A DNA stretch of 64,000 bases from Glycine soja (taxonomy: Eukaryota; Streptophyta; Magnoliopsida; Fabales; Fabaceae), in assembly GCF_004193775.1 (NCBI RefSeq), contig NC_041004.1:6161309-6225308 (forward strand), written 5' to 3'. The notes beneath the pieces are model-generated. The model was not told the origin of the DNA, did no database searches, and saw only the letters and a program-made list of their open reading frames with translations. Positions 22,926-33,178 of the stretch are shown here, piece by piece. The first letter of the stretch is position 1, and every line of letters starts with the position of its first letter. The position numbers were made by a program, and so were the translations under genes.

Positions 22926-25900
22926 ATGGATTTCAACAGTGATGATTTCATGGACAAATTGCGTGAAGCCTTAAGGAACGTTGACTTGAGAGATGAACGA
23001 TGGAGGCCTAGAAGGGGTGAACCACGTCCAAACGTGGATGAGTTCAAAATCACCGAACTACCTGAATTTAATGGTAGTGCAGACCCGGAGGTTTATCTAG
23101 AATGGGAGCGCAAGATTGATAGAATGTTTGACTTCAAGGATCTTGATGATGAGAAACGTTGCAAATATGCTATCCTGAAACTTAGCAAAAGTGCATCGTT
23201 GTGGTATGAGGGATTGAAGGCTAGAAGGACACGAGATGGAAAGGAGAAAATCCACTCTTGGGAGTCCTTGAAGAAGAAGTTGCGCAAGAGATATGTACCA
23301 TCAAATCACCGACTGAATTTGTATAAAAAGATTGCAGATTTGGTGCAAGGCAAAATGAGTGTTACTGAATACATTGATGAGTTTGAGAACCTATGCCTAA
23401 TGGGTGAAGTGGAGGAAAATGAAGAGCAAAAAATGAGCCGTTTCCTTCGTGGGCTGAATAAGAACATAGCTTTTGCTGTTGAGCTATGTAACTACACAGA
23501 TTTCACCACTTTGTGCACCTTGTGTTTGAAGATTGAAAATCAAAACAAGAGTAGATATAATGCTGGGAGTTCTAGTGGTTGGTCCAAGGGAGGTGTGTCG
23601 GGTAGTGCAAATCCAGCCCCTAGCACTAAACCAATGGAGAATCAACCGAAACAAAGTGAGGCCGCTCCTAAACAACCCATTGCCACGGCCAAGGAGACTA
23701 ATCTGTCAAAGGTTAGGTGTTTCAAGTGTCAAGGCTTTGGACACTTTGCTAGGGCTTGTCCTAATCAACGAGTTGTGACCCTCCGAGAAGCAATTAGCAT
23801 GCGTGATGGAGTTGAAATTGTTGAAGATGATGATGATGAGGTAGAAGTATATGGACCTCCCATGTATGATACCTTGATGCTAAGAACTTTGCAAGTCAAG
23901 GCTGTACCCGTGGAAGGAGATCAAAGAAATCAAATCTTCTACACTAAGGGTCAAGTGAAAGATAAGTGGTGTAGTATCATTGTGGATGGAGGTAGTTGTA
24001 CCAATGCGGTTTCAACTGAAATGGTGTCTAAATTAGGATTGCTCACAACAAAACATCCTAAGCCTTATGCGCTACATTGGTTGGACAATGGAAGTAGCAT
24101 AAATGTTACAAGGCAGACGCGTGTGGGATTAACCATGGGATCTTATGTTGATGAAATCTTGTGTGATGTGGTACCTATGGATGCAAGTCACATACTCTTG
24201 GGACGCCCTTGGCAATTTGATAGGGATGTGACGCATAGAGGAAGGTCCAATGAGCATGAATTGAACTTCAATGGCAAGAGGATTGTGTTGAAACCAATGG
24301 CATCAAATGAAGTCCGTTCCATGATTACAAAAAGAGGTAAAAAGCCTAGTCTCACTATGTTTGCTACTGAAAATGAAGTGAAGGATGCTATTGATAATGG
24401 TGAATTAGTCTACGTGTTGGTTGCAAAGAATGCTAGACAAGACGATGTAGAGACTCCTTTTAAACAACAATTGGAGGCTATTTTGGGTGAGTATGAAGAT
24501 GTGTTTCCAAGTGAACTACCAAAGGGTTTGCCACCTATCCGTGGGATTGAGCATCAAATTGATCTAATTCCGGGAGTTCCATTACCAAACAAGGCTGCAT
24601 ATAGGTGTAATCCGGAGGAGACAAAGGAGTTGCAACGGCAAATTGAAGAATTGATAAGCATGGGTTATGTGCGTGAATCAATGAGTCCATGTGCTGTTCC
24701 GACATTGTTGGTTCCTAAGAAGGATGGTTCATGGAGAATGTGTATTGATAGTAGGGCAGTGAACAACATAACCATCAAATATCGTTTTCCCATTCCAAGA
24801 CTAGATGATATGCTTGATGAGTTACATGGATCGGTTATCTTCTCAAAAATTGATCTAAGGAGTGGATATCACCAAATCAGAATGCGTGAAGGTGATGAAT
24901 GGAAGACGGCATTCAAGACTAAGCATGGTCTATATGAATGGCTAGTTATGCCATTTGGGCTCACAAATGCACCTAGCACCTTTATGAGGCTCATGAACGA
25001 AGTACTCAAGCCTTTTTTGGGTAAGTTTGTTGTTGTTTATCTTGATGACATATTGGTGTATAGCAAATCTATAGAGGAGCATTTCACTCATTTGAAACAA
25101 ATATTTGAGACCCTAAGAGCACAAAAACTCTATGGGAAGAAGGAAAAGTGTGATTTCTTGGTTGAAAGCGTGGTGTTTCTTGGATATGTGGTGTCTAAAG
25201 ATGGAGTATCCGTTGATCAAACAAAAGTGGATGCTATCAAGACTTGGCCGAGCCCTACAACAGTTTCGGAGGTGAGATCTTTCCTTGGTCTTGCATCATT
25301 TTATCGACGCTTTATCCAGAATTTTAGCACTATAGCAAGTCCTATGACCGAATGTTTGAAGAAGGGTGCGTTTGGGTGGAATGAACAAGCACAAAAGGCT
25401 TTTGAATTGATTAAGTTAAAGCTTTGTGAAGCTCCTGTTTTAGCTTTACCCGATTTTACTCAACCATTTGAAGTTGAATGTGATGCTAGTGGAGTTGGCA
25501 TTGGGGCTGTTTTGATACAAAACAAAAGGCCTATAGCTTATTTCTCGGAGAAATTGGGAGGAGCCAGATTGAACTATTGCACCTATGACAAAGAGTTCTA
25601 TGCCATTGTGAGAGCTCTTGATCATTGGAATCATTATTTGCGTTCTAATCACTTTATATTGCATTCAGATCATGAGTCATTGAAGTATATCAATGGGCAG
25701 CAGAAGTTGAGTCCAAGGCATGCTAAATGGGTTGAATTTCTTCAATCTTTTAATTTCTCTTCAAAATACAAGGATGGTAAGAGTAATGTGGTGGCTGATG
25801 CACTTTCAAGGAGGTATGCTTTAATTTCAATTCTTGAAACTCGTTTACTTGGTTTTGAGACTTTGAAAGATTATTATAAAGAAGATGTGGATTTTGGTGA

Positions 25901-27221
25901 AATATACTCTAATTGTGAGAATGGAGCATTTGGAAAGTATATCGTGCAAGATGGATTTTTATTCAAGGAGAATCGGCTTTGCATCCCAAGGCATTCAATT
26001 CGTGAGTTACTAGTTCGTGAAGCTCATGGTGGAGGTTTGGCTGGTCATTTTGGCATTACAAAGACCTTGGAGATTTTGAAGGAACACTTTCATTGGCCAA
26101 AGATGTTAGGAGATGTGCAAAAAGTCATTAGCAGGTGTGTTACTTGTCACATGGCAAAGAGTTCTTTCAAACCAGGGGCGTATACTCCCTTGCCAACGCC
26201 TAGTGGTCCTTGGATGGATGTGAGTATGGATTTCATTGTGGCTTTGCCCCGAACACAGCGAGGTAAAGATGCTATTATGGTGGTTGTGGATAGGTTTTCA
26301 AAGATGGCACACTTTGTAGCTTGTCACAAAACCGATGATGCTAGTAATGTTGCTGATTTGTACTTTTGTGAGATTGTGCGTTTACATGGAGTTCCTAAAA
26401 CTATTGTTTCCGATCGTGATTCAAAGTTTTTAAGTTATTTTTGGAACACATTATGGAGGAAAGTAGGTACTAAGTTGCTGTTTAGTACTTCCCATCACCC
26501 TCAAACCGATGGACAAACCGAGGTGACTAATAGAACTCTTGGTACTTTGCTGCGTGGTTTGGTTAGTAAGACTCAAAAGGATTGGGACTTGAAGCTAGCC
26601 CATGCTGAATTTGCTTACAACCGGTCCCCTACATATGCTACTAATCATTCTCCTTTTGAAGTTGTTTATGGTGTGAATCCTTACTTGCCATTGGATTTGA
26701 TAGTTATGCCAAAAGAGGAGTTAGTTCATCCAGATGCAGAGGCCAAACTCAAAGCAATGATCAAGCTACATAATCAAGTGCAAGAAAGAATCAAGGCCGT
26801 GAATGAAGTTTATAAGCAAAGGTCCAAGAATAAGAAGCCTAAGTTATTCAATGAAGGTGATCTTGTGTGGGTCCATTTGAGAAAAGAAAGATTCCCAAGC
26901 AAGAGAAAGAATAAGCTCATGCCTAGAGCGGATGGTCCTTTCAAAGTTATATCAAAGATCAATGACAATGCATACAAGATTGATTTGCCCGAAGAATATG
27001 GAGTACATGCTACTTTCAATGTTGGAGATCTCTCACCGTATTTAGATGATGATGGTATTCAAGAATTGAGGGCAATTCCTTTCAAAGGGGGAGGGGATGG
27101 TACGAAAATTGACCAAGAGGAGTTGAAAATCAACACAAGTGACATTCAAAGGGAAGTTAATGGCGTGGGGGCTGTTTGGAATCCTCATCAAGGGCTGAGT
27201 TTAATTACTTGGCTATTTTAA
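22926..27221 (+). CDS. Gypsy-1 Gag-Pol polyprotein (intact, 1431 aa)
   Basis: This is a Gag-protease-RT-RNase H-integrase polyprotein of a Ty3/gypsy element. The ATG at 22926 is chosen; the same frame is open from a GTG at 22917. Gag occupies about residues 1-250, and a CCHC zinc knuckle lies at 265-278 (CFKCQGFGHFARAC). The protease motif is VDGGSC at D354. RT has [10 protein letters not shown] and the YLDD box at 705-708. The first RNase H aspartate is D853. The integrase zinc finger is near 1032-1080, and its D,D35E triad is D1102, D1163 and E1199. All catalytic motifs look complete and no stop interrupts them. About the last 40 residues are encoded inside the 3' LTR. No canonical chromodomain follows the integrase. 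It is not a host gene. Confidence 0.95.
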   Translation: MDFNSDDFMDKLREALRNVDLRDERWRPRRGEPRPNVDEFKITELPEFNGSADPEVYLEWERKIDRMFDFKDLDDEKRCKYAILKLSKSASLWYEGLKARRTRDGKEKIHSWESLKKKLRKRYVPSNHRLNLYKKIADLVQGKMSVTEYIDEFENLCLMGEVEENEEQKMSRFLRGLNKNIAFAVELCNYTDFTTLCTLCLKIENQNKSRYNAGSSSGWSKGGVSGSANPAPSTKPMENQPKQSEAAPKQPIATAKETNLSKVRCFKCQGFGHFARACPNQRVVTLREAISMRDGVEIVEDDDDEVEVYGPPMYDTLMLRTLQVKAVPVEGDQRNQIFYTKGQVKDKWCSIIVDGGSCTNAVSTEMVSKLGLLTTKHPKPYALHWLDNGSSINVTRQTRVGLTMGSYVDEILCDVVPMDASHILLGRPWQFDRDVTHRGRSNEHELNFNGKRIVLKPMASNEVRSMITKRGKKPSLTMFATENEVKDAIDNGELVYVLVAKNARQDDVETPFKQQLEAILGEYEDVFPSELPKGLPPIRGIEHQIDLIPGVPLPNKAAYRCNPEETKELQRQIEELISMGYVRESMSPCAVPTLLVPKKDGSWRMCIDSRAVNNITIKYRFPIPRLDDMLDELHGSVIFSKIDLRSGYHQIRMREGDEWKTAFKTKHGLYEWLVMPFGLTNAPSTFMRLMNEVLKPFLGKFVVVYLDDILVYSKSIEEHFTHLKQIFETLRAQKLYGKKEKCDFLVESVVFLGYVVSKDGVSVDQTKVDAIKTWPSPTTVSEVRSFLGLASFYRRFIQNFSTIASPMTECLKKGAFGWNEQAQKAFELIKLKLCEAPVLALPDFTQPFEVECDASGVGIGAVLIQNKRPIAYFSEKLGGARLNYCTYDKEFYAIVRALDHWNHYLRSNHFILHSDHESLKYINGQQKLSPRHAKWVEFLQSFNFSSKYKDGKSNVVADALSRRYALISILETRLLGFETLKDYYKEDVDFGEIYSNCENGAFGKYIVQDGFLFKENRLCIPRHSIRELLVREAHGGGLAGHFGITKTLEILKEHFHWPKMLGDVQKVISRCVTCHMAKSSFKPGAYTPLPTPSGPWMDVSMDFIVALPRTQRGKDAIMVVVDRFSKMAHFVACHKTDDASNVADLYFCEIVRLHGVPKTIVSDRDSKFLSYFWNTLWRKVGTKLLFSTSHHPQTDGQTEVTNRTLGTLLRGLVSKTQKDWDLKLAHAEFAYNRSPTYATNHSPFEVVYGVNPYLPLDLIVMPKEELVHPDAEAKLKAMIKLHNQVQERIKAVNEVYKQRSKNKKPKLFNEGDLVWVHLRKERFPSKRKNKLMPRADGPFKVISKINDNAYKIDLPEEYGVHATFNVGDLSPYLDDDGIQELRAIPFKGGGDGTKIDQEELKINTSDIQREVNGVGAVWNPHQGLSLITWLF
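27082..27097 (+). promoter_or_regulatory. Gypsy-1 polypurine tract
   Basis: AAAGGGGGAGGGGA immediately precedes the 3' LTR. It serves as primer for plus-strand DNA synthesis. It lies inside the coding sequence (residues reading PFKGGGDG), so it is constrained at both protein and RNA level. Confidence 0.85.
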
Positions 27222-27799
27222 GCATTTTCATCAGTTAAGACAAATAAAATTCAGCCATTCAAAACCTTTCCAAGATGGTTACAAAAGAAGCATAAATGGG
27301 ACATTCAAGGCCTTAAATAGGCGTGTGGCTAATTATGGAAAAGGAATATCATGAGCTGATTGCATTAAGTCATTAATTGCATTTTATTACTAGTTTTATT
27401 GTGTTTAATTAGGCCTTAATTGCATTTTATTACTAGTTTTATTGTGTTTAATTAGGCCTTACTGTTTTTCGGCCATATATGGATGTAATTTGATCATTTG
27501 CAGATCATTCAATAAACAAGAACAATTCAGTCCAATTAGAAATTGTGTTTACATTTTCGCCCGATTATTTACAAGCGTCGTCTTGAAAATAGTCCGATTA
27601 GCTCAATTGGTGTTGAGTGCTAATCTCGTATTAAGCTATTGGTGTAGTTTAATATTGCTTATTTTTCCTTGCTGATTTTCGTAAAAACCCAAACACACAA
27701 ATACCAAAAATACTTAAAGGAATTCGACTAATAAGGGTGGTACCTAGTACCTTCGTTATTGGTTGTTTGCTTCCGTTACCACACTCTGATTTCGTATCA
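27098..27799 (+). repeat. Gypsy-1 3' LTR
   Basis: This 702-bp LTR is identical to 22178-22879. Its first 124 bp also encode the C-terminus and stop codon of the polyprotein. TATTC follows at 27800. Confidence 0.95.
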
Positions 27800-29600
27800 T
27801 ATTCTACTTTACACTTTTACTCAATCTCAATAACATTATTATAATCACAAGGCAACATATTATTCCATAATTCATCACATATTTCATTTATAAGCACTGC
27901 TCATGAACTATACAATACCACGACCTCACACTCATGTTTCAAACATATTTAACACAATTGCGCTACAATTTAACACTGATTCCTAACTAGGAACCTACAC
28001 TTTCTCTTTAACATTGCGCATAAACACTGGTCGGGTTATTGTATAATTCATAGCTCACGATATAATTAATGTAACATCAAGTGTTAAACACATTCACTTA
28101 TTTACAATCGAATATCATGTCCACACTTTAACATCTCATAACATCACATCAACCATCTCATAACATTCCTAATGATATTCATAAGGTACAACATACACAT
28201 GTTCATCAAATTTAACCATAATATTCTCAAACTCCAACGCTTAATAATTTTTGGAATCATACTATAACACTCTACAATATTATTTACATAAATTATTAAT
28301 ATAAATAACAACCTCTATATATATATAAGCTAGCATACATCATATTGAATCACAAATTACAAAGTAAGCTTTCAATGCACAAATTCTAAATAATTATATG
28401 AACACTTTGGTCAATTTCAATTATGATATTAACTTTTTAAATTATATATAAAAACCTAAACAACAAGAAAAAAGAGAAAATACAAAATCAATATCTCTCT
28501 CTAAATTTCTCCTTTATTTCATCAATTCATATTAATTAGAAAAAGTACTCGATTTATAGGGTTTACGCTCAACACAATAGCATATCAATTCCACAACAAT
28601 TGGTCTGTCAAACATATATAATTCACTGTAATAATTATAAGGATAAAATGAAAATTGCAAAAACACCCCAAAACTCATTTCAATTGATATCTCTAAGGAT
28701 CCCTACACATGTTCTCACTAATTCCCAATTGTGAATAACTCATCCCTTACCTCTAAGCGGACTCACGTGTCTTCAGCCAGCGATAACAGCATTTCTAGCG
28801 GTTCTCTGAGATTCCTCCAATTTTTTTCCTCTATCTGCTCCGATAGAATTCCTAAACGTCAAAGAGACAGAGAAGGGATTGAAGCCTCCACTTGTACTGT
28901 TACTATGCGATTTATTTTTCTCCCTCCACAAATATTATCTCGCAAATCCCAACGGTGAAAGCGTTTGAAATTGAATTTCGAACAAGATATCCAAATTTCA
29001 TAAAAGTCCAACGGTTAACGAAACCGGGATCGTAGTTTTACCGAGACAGCTCTGGGTTTCTGCGGGAAAGGAAAATGCTACAATGCGAGGGGTATTTCTC
29101 TTAGCTCAGACATAATATCGAAATTCTCAACGGTGAGAATGCTCATAATTGGGTTTCGAACGTGGTACTCAAATTTCACGACGATCCAACGGTGAAAGAG
29201 TCCGAGATCGTCGTTTTTCTGAGACAGGTTAGGTGGCCTGCGGGAAAAAGAGAGGGTTTTGGGAGAAGAGAGAAGAAACAACATTGTGAGGCAGAGGAGG
29301 CTGAGGAGTCAGTCTGAAAATTGACCTAGCATGTTGTTATTTATAGCTAGGGGCATTTATGACCTATTGTTTACTCTATTTATTTATTTATTATTTTATA
29401 AAAACAAACTTTATTTTATTCTCTATCAAACAATTAAATAAAATACCTTTTTTATTTTCTCTCAAATCATTATTTTAATTAATAATTATATCTCCTTATT
29501 TATTTATTTATAAAATCTCATCATTTATTTTAAACTCTATTTATTTATAAATAACAATCCTTTTTAATCTAGTTTACAAAAATTGGGATATTACACTTGC

Positions 29601-30010
29601 TGCTCCTCATTCATCAAGTCCTAGGCAAAACTCTTGCCTTTCATTTGAACTTTGATCATTTCTATGTTGTTTGCATCTTTAATCACACAGTTTTTGTCCT
29701 CAAACAACACCTTATATCCTTTCTCCAGCAGTTGAGTAACACTTAAAAGGTTTTAATTAATTTCAGGGACATATAATACATCAGAAATTAATTTCAAACC
29801 TGAGTGGCCTTCAATTGCAACCGTTCCCTTGCCTTTTACTGCAATGAGTGCTCCATTTCCAATTTTGACTTTGGAAATATTTGTCTCATCCAATTCTTTG
29901 AAAAGCTCACGATCATAAGTCATGTGGTTTGTGCAACCACTGTCTATAAGCCAGCTCTCCGTAGTTGTGTTGGTTGCAAAGCATGATGCTACAAACAACT
30001 GCTCCTCCAC
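29601..30010 (-). pseudogene. Copia-A protease and pre-integrase region
   Basis: On the - strand the aspartic protease site is seen as WLIDSGCTNHMTYD at about 29920-29960, followed by ISKVKIGNG and LISDVLYVPEIN. A stop then interrupts, and the GAG-pre-integrase segment (NLLSVTQLLEKGYKVLFED) runs to the solo-LTR insertion point at 29600. The coding sequence resumes at 20907. Confidence 0.85.
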
Positions 30011-30081
30011 AAGCTGATCTTCAAGAGCCTTGGCTTCTCCTTGTTGTTGTTGTTAAGTCTTGCATATTCTTTCCACATGTC

Positions 30082-30900
30082 CTAATGACCACACTTGTGG
30101 CATTTTATGTCTGGCCTCCACCAACACCTTTTGTGTGGGTGATTATTTTTTTTGCAATAAGGACAAGGTGAAAAGACACGTGTATTGCTGCTTTGGCCAT
30201 TTTTGTTGTTGCTCTGCTTCTTCTTGTTATTTAATTTTTCCTCCTTTGTAATTCTGTGATCTGGCCTGAAAGGCACCCTCAACAAACCCTTCTTGTCTCA
30301 AACCTCCTTTGTTCTTGTGCATGTAGTGCATTCAACAATTCTGCCAATGTAATGCTTGACAAATCCCTTGAATTCTCCAGAGATGCAATTGTGGCTTCAA
30401 ACTTTTCAGGTATTGTGACTAGAATTTTTTGAACAATTCTAGCGTTTGAAAATTCAGTACCTAGGAGCCTTACATTATTGACTATGCCAAGAAGCCTGCC
30501 AAAGTATTCCTTAATCGTTTCTGATTCCTTCATTCTCTGCATCTCAAATTCTCGGATAAAATTCAGCACCTGCATACCTTTAACCTTTTCATTTCCTTCA
30601 TACTCTTGTTTCAAAAAATCTCAAATCTGATTGGCTGTTTTTAGTGTCATTATTCTGGCTAGAATGGTGGATGAAACTGTTGCAAGCAAAGTTGCTTTTG
30701 CTTTTGACTTTCTCTGCCTCCTTTCTTTGTGATTTTTGATTCGACCAACTGTTGGATTGTTCGACAAGGGTTCGACTTCGTACACATCTTCATCAGCTTC
30801 CCACAAATCACCTGCTTTGAGATATGCTTCCATTCTAAAAGCCCAGAGATGATAACTTTTACCATCAAACAACGGAAGTGTAAGTGGAATGGATGAACCT
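30082..30900 (-). pseudogene. Copia-A Gag (broken)
   Basis: The Gag blocks are the N-terminal part at 30621-30872 (MFDGKSYHLWAFRMEAYLKA), the UBN2-like core at 30279-30614 (MKESETIKEYFGRLLGIVNN) and a zinc knuckle at about 30082-30170 (CPYCKKNNHPHKRCW, KCHKCGH). In-frame stops separate the blocks. The order and motifs are those of Ty1/copia Gag. Confidence 0.85.
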
Positions 30901-30999
30901 TCTGGATTTATTCTGACCAGGTTATGTGTTTATGTTTTAAATATGTATGGGCTCTCTCAATCTCTCAGATCCCTTAGAATAAGGCTTAGCATACCAATT

Positions 31000-31107
31000 T
31001 ATTGTTTTTAGAAAGGTATGAAGAATAAAGATAAAGAAACTCATGGTATTTTATAACTGCAGAAGACTGATCTAGAAAACAAAATACATTTTTTCAAAGA
31101 GATACTA

Positions 31108-31138
<31 letters not shown>

Positions 31139-31234
31139 CCTAGGATGGTAACAACTTAAAAACAGCATAACTGCATAACAACATATTCTAAAAAATTAGC
31201 AACAACTTAAAAAATCTATTTCAAGAGTCAAACA
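31000..31234 (-). repeat. Copia-A 5' LTR with TA microsatellite
   Basis: This is the counterpart of 18156-18339. It contains a (TA)n run at about 31108-31134 that is absent from the other LTR. The element's degenerate primer site lies at its left side (about 30980-30998, - strand). Confidence 0.8.
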
Positions 31235-31774
31235 ATCAACTTTATTAGTAGTAAGTACTTGTTTATCTGTAGTTGTTATAATGATTCTACTACCTCGTCT
31301 AAACCAATTAAGGTTTCCAATTAATTTTTCTAGTAAATCTGAATCATTCACATCATCAAGAACAATTAAAACCTTCACACGACCAATCTTTCTCTTAACA
31401 TAATTTGACAACCCATGCACTATGTTCATTTTCACATTTTCTCCAAGTGTTGTGTTGCAGAAAAAAGTTTTGCTTTAAAGAAATTGTTCCATGTCTTCTT
31501 GATTCTTCCTCTTCATTTTCCAAAAAATAATAACCATCATATTCGGAATATAGCTTTTTAAACATTTCTTCTGCAATGGTTGTCTTTCCAATATCGCCCA
31601 TACCCCAAATTCCAATAACAGACATATTTGGATTCTTGGTGTAACAATGACTGTAAATCTATAATTGGTTTATCGATTCCTATATTTCCTTTTATGTTGA
31701 GTGGATGCTTATCCAAACTCATCAACACAAGATTGACGATGTTGATGATTTCTCCAAGAAGCTCAGATTCAGTC
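31235..31774 (-). pseudogene. TNL-A, 5' portion of the NB-ARC exon (broken)
   Basis: This is the upstream half of the NB-ARC exon of TNL-A. The acceptor CTATTTTATAG precedes 31774. It encodes TESELLGEIINIV, a linker, the P-loop region VIGIWGMGDIGKTTIAEEMF, and the RNBS-A/kinase-2 part (IGRVKVLIVLDDVNDSD, then GSRIIITTTDKQVL). Two frame breaks are visible, one just before the P-loop near 31625 and one near 31440. The sequence stops at TTNKVD where copia-A is inserted and continues at 18155. No TIR exon was found upstream; in TNL-B it lies about 480 bp before this exon, so here it is lost or unrecognisable. Confidence 0.88.
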
Positions 31775-33139
31775 CTATAAAATAGAAATAAAGATTGAAA
31801 ATGAAATACATCGTTCATATATTATTATATTGTTTAATTTAATATCTTAATAACTGGAACAAGTCATTTTATTTAATCACTCATAACTTTTTGTATTATA
31901 TGGGAAATAAATTAACACCATCATCTCTATGTGAAATAACATACTTTTTAACATGTTTTTGACACACTCCCTAGCTAAAATCTATGTGAGACCTGCTCTC
32001 TAGCATTATTCTCGCATTTTCATAACCGAGTTCTGATATGAAATAAACAACATTTTTGTAACTTTGTTTTCCTTCCTAGCTCATTTACACCATTGATTGT
32101 ACATGACTCTCTCCGTGTTTCTTATTAATCTAAATCACCAGACACCTGACTTGTACTGTAGTGTGTTGGCATGGTTGTTGTGGTCCTTTACGATATATTG
32201 CTTCTATGTAAGCCACGATAGTTTTGCTTCTTTGACAAGTGGTTATTATATTTTTAGGATGTTCAAATTACTGAAAAAACTTTGCAAATCTAAAAGTACA
32301 CGTTTTGAATTTTTTAATTTTTTTTTTCAAATTATATTTTGGTGATAGTTAGGAGAGGGTGAGCCTTGGCACAACCTGACTTTGTGATATGGAGGGCACA
32401 AGTTCAAATAGTGGACCAATGAAAAGTTAAATTTGTATTTTGACAAAATCAGTAGTAGAACTTAGGCACAACACAGGCTTGCCAATAATTTGTGTACTCA
32501 GGCACAACATACTTGCCCGAAGCTATTAACAATAAGTTTAAAAGTTATATAGTGTCAAACTAACCTTAAGTTTTAGATCCTATTAGCTGCATAACTGGAG
32601 TAGTGATGATAAGTAAGGATTAAAATAGTCAAAGTACGAAAAGTATGGACGAAAAAACAGTTAAGGGACAAAAATAGAAACAAAAATTCCAAAAAAACAA
32701 AAATAGAAATTTTAAAAAATTTAAGGACTAAAAATATTTACCCTAAAATCTTTCTAGTAATTTGTTTACTTATGCACAATAGAATTGCAAGAAGTTATTA
32801 ACATCCTATGCTTGTTCTATAGTAATGCCATCAGAATTGTGATTTGAATTAATTCCATAAATATTTTCATGTTAGAAATTCAATTAGATTGTATTAGCTC
32901 AATTGATTGGAAAGTTTGTGATGGGGTTTCTACACCTATGACTGAACTTCTTTCGCTTTCCTTCCTCTTTAAGAGGGATTCCATAAGAAATCTTAAAACC
33001 ACTATACCTTTTTTTGTATCATTCTGAAATTTGAATATATTTAATTGTAATACTTGGATCAAATTTTACCAAGAGCCAGTTATAGTTTGACTAATTAGAC
33101 TTTGAACCCGTGCCATGCACGTTTTTTTTTTATATTTTT

Positions 33140-33178
<39 letters not shown>

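Larger units (their letters stand above)
22178..27799 (+). mobile_element. Gypsy-1: complete, young Ty3/gypsy retrotransposon
   Basis: This is a 5622-bp element with LTRs at 22178-22879 and 27098-27799, each 702 bp and identical at every position on direct line-by-line comparison. LTR ends are TGGTACGAAA and TTTCGTATCA. A primer site for initiator tRNA-Met (TGGTATCAGAGC) lies at 22884, and a polypurine tract is at about 27082-27097. A single uninterrupted gag-pol ORF lies between. The TATTC duplication is perfect. Identical LTRs mean very recent insertion, and the element may be able to move. The C-terminal style (DGPFKVISKINDNAYKIDLP, then ATFNVGDLSPY), the absence of a normal chromodomain and the run-on of the ORF into the LTR resemble the CRM clade. 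That clade assignment is inference. Confidence 0.95.
20908..29600. mobile_element. Solo LTR (gypsy-2 family) in copia-A, target duplication CTTGC, later split by gypsy-1
   Basis: TGTGACACCCTCTACC starts at 20913 and the element ends GGGATATTACA at 29595. CTTGC flanks both sides (20908-20912 and 29596-29600). Removing gypsy-1 leaves about 3.06 kb without coding sequence, related in order and motifs to the LTRs of gypsy-2 (GTTCACATCCACTT-like start, GGGGCGCTTAGGAGTACA, ACACTGGTCGGGTTATTGTA, ATCCCTACACATGTTC). It is therefore a solo LTR left by LTR-LTR recombination. A block of several hundred bp is present twice (about 21810-22172 and 27880-28150), which explains its extra length over the 2.4-kb relative. 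Positions 28950-29250 contain two copies of a unit with CAACGGTGA and TTTCGAAC. Confidence 0.85.
18156..31234 (-). mobile_element. Copia-A: old Ty1/copia element inserted in TNL-A (contains nested elements)
   Basis: This LTR retrotransposon on the - strand splits the NB-ARC exon of TNL-A. TNL coding sequence stops at 31235 (...TTNKVD) and resumes at 18155. The short LTRs (18156-18339, about 184 bp, and 31000-31234, about 235 bp) have diverged visibly and differ by a TA-repeat expansion. A purine-rich tract next to 18340 and a tRNA-Met-like primer site next to 30999 fit the - orientation. Coding order is gag, protease, integrase, RT, RNase H (copia order). No clear target duplication remains. 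The body is split at 20913-29595 by a later insertion. Numerous stops make it non-autonomous. Confidence 0.9.

Noticed and set aside
31775..33100. Search for a TIR exon of TNL-A upstream of its NB-ARC exon
   Set aside because: No SFRG-like or TIR-like peptide could be read in any - strand frame, so the exon is not claimed.
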